Part shown: positions 34,143-41,716 of the stretch, piece by piece
Numbering within the stretch: position 1 is the stretch's first letter
Layout of the letters: the number at the start of each line of letters is the position of its first letter
Assembly (NCBI RefSeq): GCF_001909055.1
Contig: NZ_LVWI01000001.1
Location: forward strand, 434,001-498,000
Length of the DNA stretch: 64,000 bases
Source of the DNA: Paenibacillus helianthi
GTDB taxonomy: Bacteria; Bacillota; Bacilli; Paenibacillales; Paenibacillaceae
Direction of reading: 5' to 3'
Notes under the pieces: model-generated
The model's database searches: none
What the model saw: the letters and a program-made list of their open reading frames with translations, nothing else
Told to the model about the DNA's origin: nothing
Made by a program: the position numbers and the translations under genes

Positions 34143-35665
34143 TCACTCCATTGGAGCATACCAACTTACTGAATGTTGATAATCTACGTTTTCGATCCAT
34201 TTTTTTGCCGACTTTCCGTCTGGCTCGGAAATCCAAACATCATTATTACCCCAATTCGATCGTGTCCAAGTTAATTTTTGATTTAGATACAGAAATTCAG
34301 GGTTAAAATCACCATACCCGATAGGTGGGAAACTTATTTGCTTTTGATCTTTGTTTTGAATATCAATTCTAAATAAAATCGGCAGTGCCCTCTTGGAGGG
34401 TTTATTTGACCATTCTATTTCAGGTGACCTGGAAACAATTACATTCTTATCGCTCTGCCATGTAAAACTTAGATCAACAAAATTTTCGGGTGTCAAAATA
34501 AGAGATTGCAAAGCAGGGAGTTCTTTTACTTTCAAATGTTTGTTCTTGAATCCAAAGCTCATTCTACCGCCACCTTGAATGTATCCCAATAAATTGCTGC
34601 TGGGTGCCCAATTAAATGCAAACCCCGAAGCCATCTCATCGAGAGGTTCAAACTTCTTTCCATCCGAAGATAACACGCAAAGCATATTGCTATCCATAGA
34701 CCATGAAGCAGTTGGATGGACAATAAAAGCAATCCATTTTTTATCAGCAGACCATTCGAAACTAGACGTACCTATTGCCAATATTTCAATATTACCTTTC
34801 TTCAAATTCCCAGGGATGGTGAAAAATTGTTGCACATTTTTAATTAAGTCTTCAACTTTTAGGTCCTTTCCTAAGGGAACCTTAAAAAGTATAGGGTTTG
34901 TCCATCCATTTGGGAGTAGATTTGCACTTGATGAAACCAAAAAGCCACTTCCATCTGGCATCCATGAGAAACTACTGACACCTAGGGCTACATTCGTAAA
35001 ACTTTTAGGTTTTCCCAAACGAATGTCTGAAATATCCAGAACGCTGCGGTCTTGGAAGGCAAGAACATTTTTATCTGGTGCCCATTGACAGTTTGAGCCT
35101 CCCTCATGATACACTTGGTAGCTTTTCATGCCCAGGGTATCATAAACCCATATTCCATCCTTTTTCGTATAGGCAATCCATTTCCCATCATATGACCAAA
35201 CAGGTGAATCCACACGCGAATCATTAGTTATTTGTTTTTCCACTTTATCGACTTTCAACCAAAGATTCTCTTCGCGGATAAAAGCGGCTTTCAATGTACT
35301 TTCTGCATGAGTTATGAGTGATCCCTGGAAACAAAATAGAAAAATTAGGATCAATAAAAGTCTCTGCACCTCACCACCTCCAATTCAATGTTATATTCCC
35401 CAAAATCGATCTATATATCCATTAAAAAAGACCCTTTAAATAAAGAGTCGTGAACTTGACTTTCCATGTATAGTAGAGAAATGCAAGTTAGCCACAATCA
35501 ATGTGTAATAATAAACTATACTTCAACTGGACGTCTGCCGTAGGGAACAATAGCGTTAATTTAGGGTTGATTTATCTGACGCTCTCATGGCAACTTCTTA
35601 GGACTCAATCTGACAGGATCGCCGATAATGTACGATTTTTTCCGTTTCGTGATGTGACCCCTAAT
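33918..35665. mobile_element. 1748-bp unit flanked by Tn3-like 39-bp inverted repeats
   Basis: Inverted repeats at 33918-33956 and 35627-35665 match at 36 of 39 positions. They read ATTAGGGGTCACAT, then CGAAAC, then AAAAAATCGTAC. The GGGGTC...GAAAC...ACGTT pattern resembles Tn3-family termini. No 5-bp target duplication is seen and no transposase or resolvase lies inside; the only gene is the beta-propeller protein. Confidence 0.55.
34143..35369 (-). CDS. Secreted TolB-like beta-propeller protein (cargo)
   Basis: A 408-residue protein with a signal peptide (LLLILIFLFCFQGSLITHAE) and WD40-like/TolB repeats: SPVWSYDGKWIAYTKKDG, SFSWMPDGSGFLVSSS, SFEWSADKKWIAFI, AFNWAPSSNLLGYI and FTWQSDKNVIVSRS. 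It should be exported and fold as a propeller that binds a ligand or protein. No enzyme motif is seen. The start is GTG behind GGAGGTGGTG. It lies within the Tn3-like repeat pair and inside the Tn7-like element. Confidence 0.8.
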   Translation of the reverse strand: MQRLLLILIFLFCFQGSLITHAESTLKAAFIREENLWLKVDKVEKQITNDSRVDSPVWSYDGKWIAYTKKDGIWVYDTLGMKSYQVYHEGGSNCQWAPDKNVLAFQDRSVLDISDIRLGKPKSFTNVALGVSSFSWMPDGSGFLVSSSANLLPNGWTNPILFKVPLGKDLKVEDLIKNVQQFFTIPGNLKKGNIEILAIGTSSFEWSADKKWIAFIVHPTASWSMDSNMLCVLSSDGKKFEPLDEMASGFAFNWAPSSNLLGYIQGGGRMSFGFKNKHLKVKELPALQSLILTPENFVDLSFTWQSDKNVIVSRSPEIEWSNKPSKRALPILFRIDIQNKDQKQISFPPIGYGDFNPEFLYLNQKLTWTRSNWGNNDVWISEPDGKSAKKWIENVDYQHSVSWYAPME

Positions 35666-35703
35666 GCCACACTAACCTCCCGTTAGCATAATGAAGCGTC
35701 AGC
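35370..35703. other. Non-coding stretch at the right end of the Tn7-like element
   Basis: It holds the promoter side of the beta-propeller gene, the right 39-bp inverted repeat (35627-35665) and palindromic motif copy 3 (35672-35686). No gene is seen. Confidence 0.6.
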
Positions 35704-35784
35704 TAGTCTAATACTTTGTTTTCTCAGTCTACAACTTTATTTCCCCAGGCTAACACTTTAATTTTCAGTCTAATACTTTATTTT
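35704..35784 (-). repeat. Right-end transposase-binding repeats (four abutting copies)
   Basis: Copies begin at 35704, 35725, 35746 and 35766, a 20-21 bp period; the outermost reads CAGTCTAATACTTTATTTT. They are inverted relative to the left-end set. The close packing mirrors the four overlapping TnsB sites of the Tn7 right end. Confidence 0.8.
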
Positions 35785-35793
35785 CTTTGGACA

Positions 35794-35904
35794 GTCTAAT
35801 CGATTGACAGCAGCATTTACGACACGAACGAGGTGGTTTTCGGGAATATCTTCTTCCATATCCATTGGCAAGTAAAGTTGGTCCATGGTATATTGAATGT
35901 ACAA
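35794..35904 (-). pseudogene. IS1182-family transposase, N-terminal part
   Basis: The first 37 codons of the transposase, starting with TTG at 35904 behind AAGGAGAGG. They include MDQLYLPMDMEEDIPENH and LVRVVNAAVNRLD, the usual N-terminus of the family. The frame then enters the Tn7-like element and stops after seven foreign codons. It joins in frame to the part ending at 31371 once the insertion is removed. Confidence 0.88.
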
Positions 35905-36058
35905 AAGAAACCTCTCCTTGATTGAAAATGGTTGGCCGCACTTCCATTTTACCAAAGAAAGGTTTCTTTTTTTATGATTTTAGAAGGATTGTAGATACGG
36001 TTCCCACTTAAACAGCGGAGAGAACGGAATGATTGTGGAAAAGCGGCAGCGTTCGCCT

Positions 36059-36108
36059 TGGTCTCCGGATTTTCACCGCTAAGGGGAATGAAAAAAATCT
36101 GGAGACCA
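36059..36108. repeat. Inverted repeat in the IS leader
   Basis: TGGTCTCCGGATTTT and AAATCTGGAGACCA form an imperfect stem about 110-160 bases inside the IS right end. It may be part of the IS leader or a separate small repeat. The 35905-36220 leader has no gene. Confidence 0.4.
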
Positions 36109-36290
36109 CAGCGATTGGAACAACGTTTCGTTCGCGGAGCGTCCTCACCAAGCGCAACCGTCTATCCAACTCTAAAAACAAGGGGCGTCCCAGCCATTTC
36201 ATGGCTTATGGGACACCCCCTCAGGTATCCGTTTCAGCGAGAAATAGAAGGATGATTTATAGTGTGAAACATATAAATCCTTATATTTGT

Positions 36291-36330
36291 AAAAAGGCAG
36301 TCCCGGACGTTCTTCCGGACTGCCTTTTTT
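36291..36330. terminator. Terminator of the amino-acid ABC operon
   Basis: AAAGGCAGTCC and GGACTGCCTTT form a strong stem, with A- and T-runs so it can work on both strands. It ends the leftward transporter operon. Confidence 0.75.
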
Positions 36331-36343
36331 GTTAATAACCAGA

Positions 36344-37096
36344 TTAGATGTCCTCTCCGCTAATCCGGTTCAGGAACTGCAGCGCGCGCGGATTCGTTGT
36401 ATGCTCCAGCACTTCAGCCGGTGTCCCCTGCTCCAGGATTACACCGTCATCCATCAATATAATCTGATCCGCCACATCCGCGGCGAATTTCATCTCATGG
36501 GTAACAATGACCATCGTCATGCCTTCGGCGGCAAGCTGCTTGATTACCTTCAATACCTCGCCTACCAGCTCAGGATCGAGCGCCGAGGTGGGCTCATCGA
36601 ACAGCAGTACTTCAGGCTCCACAGCCATCGCCCGCGCAATGGCGACACGCTGCTGCTGTCCGCCCGATAATTGATGCGGGTAGGCATCCACCTTGTCTGC
36701 AAGGCCAACCTTGGCGAGCAGCTCCATGCCCCGCTTGCGGGCTTCCTCCTTCGGGCGTTTCTGGACGGTAACCTGACCCTCCATCACATTTCCCAATGCG
36801 GTCATATGCGGGAACAAATTATAGGACTGAAAGACCATTCCGGTCCGCTGGCGGAGCGCAAGTATCGAACGCTGCGGGATTTTGCCGCTGGCTGTGAAAT
36901 TCAACTTCAGATCAGCCAGTGCAAGGCTTCCCTGGTCAGGCTGTTCCAACAGATTGAAGCAGCGCAGCAGGGTTGTTTTTCCAGATCCGGAAGGGCCTAT
37001 TATAACGAGTACTTTGCCATGTTCAACGGTGAGGTCTACACCCTTCAGCACTTGGAGGGGGCCGAACGATTTATGCAAGTCACGAATTTCAATCAC
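36344..37096 (-). CDS. tcyC: Polar amino acid (cystine-type) ABC transporter ATPase
   Basis: A 250-residue GlnQ/TcyC-type ATPase: Walker A GPSGSGKTTLLRC, signature LSGGQQQR, Walker B VLLFDEPTSALDPEL and switch His in VIVTHEMKFA. It starts with GTG behind GGAGGAG. It is the last gene of a permease/binding-protein operon. The cystine assignment rests mainly on the binding protein; a related amino acid is possible. Confidence 0.85.
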   Translation of the reverse strand: MIEIRDLHKSFGPLQVLKGVDLTVEHGKVLVIIGPSGSGKTTLLRCFNLLEQPDQGSLALADLKLNFTASGKIPQRSILALRQRTGMVFQSYNLFPHMTALGNVMEGQVTVQKRPKEEARKRGMELLAKVGLADKVDAYPHQLSGGQQQRVAIARAMAVEPEVLLFDEPTSALDPELVGEVLKVIKQLAAEGMTMVIVTHEMKFAADVADQIILMDDGVILEQGTPAEVLEHTTNPRALQFLNRISGEDI

Positions 37097-37108
37097 GGGT
37101 ACTCCTCC

Positions 37109-37777
37109 TTATCTCGCCGAGTAACGGTCGAGCCGCTTCTCCAGGTGATTTTGCAGAACGGACAGCACGGAACAAAACAGCAGATAAAACAGAGCCGCTT
37201 CACAGTATAACAGCAGCGGTTCATAGGTGGTTGCCGTAATCTGCTGCGCTGTTTTGAAAATCTCTACATAAGTGATTGTCGCTGCAAGTGAAGTGTCCTT
37301 AACGAGGCTGATAAAAGAATTGGACAACGGTGGAACCGAAACACGCGCTGCCTGAGGGAGAATGACTCTGCGCAGCGCCTGTCCCCGTGTCATTCCGACA
37401 GAGAATGCTGCTTCCCATTGGCCTTTATGTATAGACAGAATCGCGGCCCGCACAATCTCGGAGGAATAAGCGCCCACGCTGAGCGTGAATCCTATCGTAG
37501 CAGCAATAAAAGGATCAAGTATGATGCCTACCGCCGGCAAGCCGTAAAAAATAATAAACAGTTGCACCAGGAGAGGTGTGCCCCGGATTATCCAAACGTA
37601 AAAGCGGGCGATCAGCTTCGGCAAGGTCCATGGCGAAAGACGGATCAGTGCGGTCAATACAGCCAGCAGAAGCCCCAAGATAAATGAAACGACAGCCAGC
37701 GGAATGGTAAAAGCCACCCCAGCTTTGAGCAGGGGCAGCATCGAATCCAGGAAAATTTGTATTTTGCGGTCATCCAT
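37109..37777 (-). CDS. tcyB: Polar amino acid (cystine-type) ABC transporter permease
   Basis: A 222-residue HisM-type permease with about five membrane segments. The EAA coupling loop is visible as EAAFSVGMTRGQALRRVILPQA. Early FYVWIIRGTPLLVQLFIIFYG is typical of amino-acid permeases. It would form a homodimer with the neighbouring ATPase. It starts with ATG behind GAAGGATG. Confidence 0.87.
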   Translation of the reverse strand: MDDRKIQIFLDSMLPLLKAGVAFTIPLAVVSFILGLLLAVLTALIRLSPWTLPKLIARFYVWIIRGTPLLVQLFIIFYGLPAVGIILDPFIAATIGFTLSVGAYSSEIVRAAILSIHKGQWEAAFSVGMTRGQALRRVILPQAARVSVPPLSNSFISLVKDTSLAATITYVEIFKTAQQITATTYEPLLLYCEAALFYLLFCSVLSVLQNHLEKRLDRYSAR

Positions 37778-37835
37778 AGTTCAGACATCCTTCTCTAGAC
37801 TATGGGCGGCCTCGGCCGCCCTCGTCTACACGTTA

Positions 37836-38687
37836 TTATTTGGAAACGTCAGCGCCAAAATACTTCTCGGAAATCTTCAGGTATGAACCGTCACTCTTCA
37901 TAGCTGCCAGAGCTTCGTTCACAGCGGCTACCAGTTCATCGTTGCCTTTCAGGAAAACAGCCGCACTCTGAGAGCCCTCTGCAATTTCGTCAACAACCTT
38001 GATTTTCACATCCGGCTTCTGCTTCTTCAGATCCAGATAGGACAGGCCGTCATTCACGGTTGCATCAATGCGCCCTGAGGTCAGCAGATCAATGGCTTGA
38101 TTAAAACCGTCGGTTGCCACGATTTCCGCTCCGTTCTTACGTGCGATATCAGACAGATTACTGGTCATAGACTGTCCGGCTTTCTTACCTTTCAGATCGG
38201 CGAAGGTTTTGATATCTTCATTCTTCTCGCCAACGATCAGCACAGCTTTGGAGACAATATAAGGGTCCGAGAAATCGTACTTCACCTTGCGTTCGTCGGT
38301 AATGGAAACTTCATTAAAGATAACATCAAAGCGCTTCGCGTCCATCCCGGCAAAAATACCGTCCCACTGGGTTTCGAAAAATTCCGCTTGTACTCCCAGC
38401 CGCTTAGCCACCTCTTCAGCGATCTCAACGTCAAAACCGGTTAACTTGCCGGAAGCATCATGGAAGGTAAATGGTGCATAGGTACCTTCGGTCCCAATAC
38501 GCAGCTTACCGCTGGCTTTGATGGCCTCCAGGCTGTTTTGTTCCGCAGGCGCTGCAGCTCCTTCAGTAGGTGCTGCCGAAGACTCGGCTGCTGAATTTTT
38601 GCCTCCGGCATTATTGTTATTATTGCCGCAAGCTGCTAGCAGTACCACTGTAAGCAGCAATAGGATAGTCAGACTAAGTTTTTTCAT
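37836..38687 (-). CDS. tcyA: Amino-acid (cystine-type) binding lipoprotein
   Basis: A 283-residue solute-binding lipoprotein: signal peptide with lipobox LAAC, an Asn/Ala/Ser-rich linker, then the SBP_bac_3 fold with LRIGTEGTYAPFTFHDASGK, LTGFDVEIAEEVAKRLGV and FETQWDGIFAGMDAKRFDVI. The TQWDGIFAGMDAKRFD segment is like cystine-binding TcyA proteins. It is first in the operon and preceded by a strong promoter and an inverted repeat. Confidence 0.85.
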   Translation of the reverse strand: MKKLSLTILLLLTVVLLAACGNNNNNAGGKNSAAESSAAPTEGAAAPAEQNSLEAIKASGKLRIGTEGTYAPFTFHDASGKLTGFDVEIAEEVAKRLGVQAEFFETQWDGIFAGMDAKRFDVIFNEVSITDERKVKYDFSDPYIVSKAVLIVGEKNEDIKTFADLKGKKAGQSMTSNLSDIARKNGAEIVATDGFNQAIDLLTSGRIDATVNDGLSYLDLKKQKPDVKIKVVDEIAEGSQSAAVFLKGNDELVAAVNEALAAMKSDGSYLKISEKYFGADVSK

Positions 38688-38747
38688 AAATCGATAACCC
38701 CTTTCGTCTCATTCTCTGTATGTACCGGCTGTTCACCGGCAAGTTGA

Positions 38748-38777
38748 ATAGTAACACCGTCTCATCAGCGGAGTCAA
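38748..38777 (-). promoter_or_regulatory. Promoter of the amino-acid ABC operon
   Basis: On the minus strand TTGACT (38777-38772) and TACTAT (38753-38748) with an 18-base spacer. Transcription would start about 50 bases before the binding-protein gene. Confidence 0.65.
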
Positions 38778-38783
38778 TAGTTT

Positions 38784-38804
38784 TTCCGATAATAAACATC
38801 GGAA
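38784..38804. promoter_or_regulatory. Inverted repeat upstream of the amino-acid ABC promoter
   Basis: TTCCGAT-N7-ATCGGAA sits seven bases upstream of the -35 hexamer, a place for a regulator. CymR, the cysteine-metabolism repressor of Bacillus, is one candidate, but its consensus is not clearly matched. Confidence 0.45.
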
Positions 38805-39031
38805 TTATGATGTAAGCGTTTGAACCGCTATTTCCCTTATCTTAAGCCTGCCGGTATTGAGATAGCTTACCCCAATACATGTTAAATTCCCCAGAGAAAT
38901 CAGGTACAAAAAGTGGAAACAGCTTCGCAGTCCTTATAGCGCCTCTACAATATAAAAATCCCCGCAGCACCTGAATGCTGAACGGAGATATTTGCACTAA
39001 CCCATATGTTATTTGACTGCATTTACAGAAA
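38805..39031. other. Non-coding stretch before the efflux pump gene
   Basis: It is part of a 344-base gap between the binding-protein start and the 3' end of the MFS gene. The gap holds the promoter, the inverted repeat and a copy of the 29-bp dispersed repeat. No gene is seen. Confidence 0.5.
38910..38938 (+). repeat. Dispersed 29-bp repeat, copy B
   Basis: The segment around AAGTGGAAACAGCTTCGC matches copy A at 31232-31260 in 25 of 29 positions. Confidence 0.6.
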
Positions 39032-40552
39032 CTAACTATGCATCATTTCAGGCTGAACCTTTGACTTGGAGCCGTCTTCCCCGCCTCTGCGCCCTCTCCG
39101 CAGAAGTAAGCCCAGCATAGCACCGCCCAGAGCAACGAAAATCATAATGTGAAAGGTATCATCAAACCCTTTGGCAAGAACGGTTTGTGTAGCCAGCTTC
39201 AAGGCTTCGGGTGAAGCTTCTGCCGCGCTCTTGCCGGCTGCAGCGGCAGCCTCTTGCATTTCCGCCCCGCGCGCAGCCGCTCTTGAGGTCAGGATGGTTA
39301 CCAGTGTGGAAACAGCCAAAGAATTGATTACCTGCTGCATGGAATTGGTCAAAGAAGTGACCCGGTTAACCAAATGACTTGGCGCCTTGTTTAGCAGATG
39401 TGTATTCATTGGCATCACCATCATTCCCATGCCTGCACCGCACATGATCAGCGGCAGAATCAGGTCCCTGCTCTGCGTGGTAAGATCCACATGAGAATAC
39501 TGGTACAACGCACCCGAAACCAGGCTGAGTCCGCAGACCACCAGCCAGCGAACTCCGATCTTGTCGAACAAAATCCCGGCAATGGGCATCATAAGGCCAG
39601 AGGCAATCGCCTGGGGCAGCAGGGTAAGACCCGTATCAAATGCTCCGAAGCCGCGGGCCTGCTGAAGAAACTGCGGGAGCAGGAACAGCGCACCGTACAA
39701 GCCGAACTGTGCAATCCATTGTACAACAATCCCTGTGCTGAAATCGACCGAACGCAGAATACGCAGTTCCAGGAGCGGTGTCTCCGAACGAAACTCAGCA
39801 ATGACAAAAGCGATTAAGGCCACGGCACCCAGGGATAAACCGATCAGTGTTTTGTCCGATGTCCAGCTGTCCGCTCCCTGGCTCACCCCGTAAGATAGAG
39901 AAGCAAAGGCAAGGGGCCCAAGAATGATCCCAAGCTTATCCATCCCCGGCACCTGGCTGCGTTCCGATTGAGGCAGCTTGCGGGAACCAATCAGAAGACA
40001 AATGATCCCGATGGGAATATTAATGAGGAAGATCCAGCGCCAGGAATGATACTCTACCAGCCAGCCGGACAGCACGGGACCGATAGCCGGAGCGAACAGC
40101 ACCGGAATACCCATGATCCCCATGACTACGCCTACCTTGCTCTTGGGTGCCAGTTTGTACACATATGCCATCCCGACAGGAAGCACACAACCTCCGCCCA
40201 GACCCTGCAGGACACGGAACGCAATCAGCCATTCTGCACGGCTTGGTGTTGCACAGAGAATTGAACCTATAGTGAATACGATAACTGCAGTCAGAAAAAC
40301 AGTCTTGGCCCCGAAGCGGTCAGACAGCCAGCCGGACAACGGGATCACCGAGGCCTGGGCCAGCATGTACCCGGTCACAATCCATTGCAGTGTATTTAGA
40401 TCCGTATTAAAATCCTTAACCAGCGTTGATAAAGCCACATTCATAGCCGTACTATCGAGCACCACCATGAATACACCGGCAATGATGGCCAGCAGCGGAA
40501 CCAGAATGCTTGACAGGCGAAAATCGGCCTCCGGTTTCAGCGATTGCTCCAT
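39032..40552 (-). CDS. MFS multidrug efflux pump, DHA2 (EmrB/QacA) family
   Basis: A 506-residue, 14-segment major facilitator drug/proton antiporter. Family motifs are LDSTAMNVALSTLVKDF in segment 1, GWLSDRFGAKTVFLTAV after segment 2 and VLQGLGGGCVLPVGMAYV. It should export toxic compounds. It is divergent from a TetR gene, with two palindromes between them, so it is very probably repressed by it. The start ATG follows GGAGGAG. Confidence 0.9.
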   Translation of the reverse strand: MEQSLKPEADFRLSSILVPLLAIIAGVFMVVLDSTAMNVALSTLVKDFNTDLNTLQWIVTGYMLAQASVIPLSGWLSDRFGAKTVFLTAVIVFTIGSILCATPSRAEWLIAFRVLQGLGGGCVLPVGMAYVYKLAPKSKVGVVMGIMGIPVLFAPAIGPVLSGWLVEYHSWRWIFLINIPIGIICLLIGSRKLPQSERSQVPGMDKLGIILGPLAFASLSYGVSQGADSWTSDKTLIGLSLGAVALIAFVIAEFRSETPLLELRILRSVDFSTGIVVQWIAQFGLYGALFLLPQFLQQARGFGAFDTGLTLLPQAIASGLMMPIAGILFDKIGVRWLVVCGLSLVSGALYQYSHVDLTTQSRDLILPLIMCGAGMGMMVMPMNTHLLNKAPSHLVNRVTSLTNSMQQVINSLAVSTLVTILTSRAAARGAEMQEAAAAAGKSAAEASPEALKLATQTVLAKGFDDTFHIMIFVALGGAMLGLLLRRGRRGGEDGSKSKVQPEMMHS

Positions 40553-40635
40553 TCTCTATCTCCTCCTGAATTGAACTGCGCGCAGGTGGACTTATTGACC
40601 TCAGCGCAGCTTAATCGATATAATATATCTCTAAA

Positions 40636-40683
40636 CGGACAACTGTCCGTATTTACATTTTTCAGTCTACGGACAATTGTCCG
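40636..40683. promoter_or_regulatory. Paired palindromic TetR operators
   Basis: CGGACAACTGTCCG (40636-40649) and CGGACAATTGTCCG (40670-40683) are near-identical 14-bp palindromes 34 bp apart in the divergent region. They are almost certainly the binding sites of the adjacent TetR regulator and would control both genes. Confidence 0.85.
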
Positions 40684-40746
40684 GTCTGTCAATGGAGTTC
40701 ACATATTTCCTGTAAATATATGCTGTATTTCTGAAAGGAGCCTGTC

Positions 40747-41403
40747 ATGAACCCGAGAAAACAAGGCAGCAACCCATCCTCAAACCCAATACCACCATCA
40801 AATCCATCCTCCTTCCGGAATAATCAGGACCCTTATGTCCAGCGTATTCTTGAGGCCGCCCGAGCGCTTTTTACTGAGAACGGTCTGGAAGGAGTCAGTA
40901 TGTACGGCATTGCCAAGCGGGCAGGAATCGGCCAGGGCTCGCTCTACCGCAGATTCACGGACAAAGGTGAAATTTGCTCTGCCCTGCTCTCCACCAGCTC
41001 AGAGCGTTTTCTTACCCGTTTGGAGCAGGAGCTCCAAACCACTTTAGAAACAGACAGCTCCATTGAGGAACTGCGGAGCAGTATTGAACAAGTGGTGGAT
41101 TTCATAGACCAGCATGCCGAGCTGCTGCAGATGATCAAGTCTGAGTTCACGGGCAAGAAACAGCTTACCCAGTTTGAACATCCGATTTTCCAGCGGCTGA
41201 ATGCAGTTATGGCCGAGCGTCTGCGGAGGGTTGCTGATGACGGCAAGCTGATTGCTATTGATCCGCATTTTGCCGCAACTTCTCTGATCGCGGTCCTCAG
41301 CCCTGATCTCTATCTCTATCAGCAGAAGCTTCACGGGTCGGGCAAAAAGGATATCCTGGAAGGGATTCTAACCCTATTCGTAACTGGACTGCAGCGGTCC
41401 TGA
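40747..41403 (+). CDS. TetR-family repressor of the efflux pump
   Basis: A 218-residue regulator whose N-terminal HTH is ARALFTENGLEGVSMYGIAK followed by RAGIGQGSLYRRFTDKGEI. It has a Pro/Asn/Ser-rich extension of about 30 residues before the DNA-binding domain. The C-terminal domain (about 90-218) would bind inducers. Divergent from the DHA2 pump with two operators between; a strong AAAGGAG ribosome site. Confidence 0.9.
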   Translation: MNPRKQGSNPSSNPIPPSNPSSFRNNQDPYVQRILEAARALFTENGLEGVSMYGIAKRAGIGQGSLYRRFTDKGEICSALLSTSSERFLTRLEQELQTTLETDSSIEELRSSIEQVVDFIDQHAELLQMIKSEFTGKKQLTQFEHPIFQRLNAVMAERLRRVADDGKLIAIDPHFAATSLIAVLSPDLYLYQQKLHGSGKKDILEGILTLFVTGLQRS

Positions 41404-41482
41404 GTACACTTTCTTTTGACAACATTCTGGAATATGCTATATTAGTTAGCAGTTGCGAATATAATATTGACCTGCTATTTCA

Positions 41483-41568
41483 CTAGGGGAGTCTAATGAC
41501 TGAGACGAAGCCTTAAGCTTCGGACCCTTGGAACCTGATCTGGATCATACCAGCGGAGGGAAGTGGAA
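41483..41568 (+). promoter_or_regulatory. TPP riboswitch (THI box)
   Basis: The classic core is present: GGGGAGTC, then ACTGAGA, then ACCCTTGGAACCTGATCTGG, ATACCAGCGGAGGGAAGTGG. It is in the leader of the thiamin-precursor transporter operon and would cause termination when TPP is bound. Confidence 0.95.
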
Positions 41569-41615
41569 CAGAAACGATCAGCAGTGCCGCTTCACGCCTA
41601 CTGCCTGAACCTTTC

Positions 41616-41655
41616 AGACCCATTTGCCTCCCCTGGAGACGGATGGGTCTTTATT
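41616..41655 (+). terminator. Riboswitch-controlled terminator
   Basis: AGACCCAT pairs with ATGGGTCT (41616-41623 with 41643-41650) followed by TTATT, 50 bases after the TPP aptamer. Confidence 0.75.
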
Positions 41656-41716
41656 GTGCTTCCTAAGTCCCGGAAGCAGATGCGTGCCAATGAAAGGAGG
41701 CTTAATACATACGAGT

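Larger units (their letters stand above)
32825..35793. mobile_element. Non-autonomous Tn7-like element inside IS1182
   Basis: A 2969-bp element begins TGT and ends ACA and is flanked by the direct repeat GTCTA (32820-32824 and 35794-35798). The terminal 28 bases are inverted repeats with 25 matches. Subterminal repeats are three spaced copies over 150 bp at the left and four abutting copies over 90 bp at the right, the layout of Tn7 TnsB sites. Removing the element and one GTCTA joins codons for RLD to DAI and restores the IS transposase frame. There is no tnsA/B/C-like gene inside. Confidence 0.85.
31281..36220 (-). mobile_element. IS1182-family insertion sequence, disrupted
   Basis: Both ends carry GGGGGTGTCCCATAAG as inverted repeats (31281-31296 and 36205-36220), and each end continues into a stem-loop: GTCCCAT/ATGGGAC with inner GTAGAA/TTCTAC at the left, GGGG-GTCCCA with inner CCAT/ATGG at the right. 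Without the nested element the IS would be 1966 bp. The transposase is read leftward. No target duplication is obvious at the flanks, which fits family members that insert beside palindromes. Confidence 0.8.

Noticed and set aside
33913..35670. 5-bp target duplication of the Tn3-like repeat unit
   Set aside because: Flanking bases (TATTA and TAATG, or TTTAT and GCCAC) do not match, so no duplication can be claimed.
35704..35784. Possible CRISPR array from four regular repeats
   Set aside because: Units abut at a 20-21 bp period with no unique spacers, and they match inverted copies at the other end of the element.
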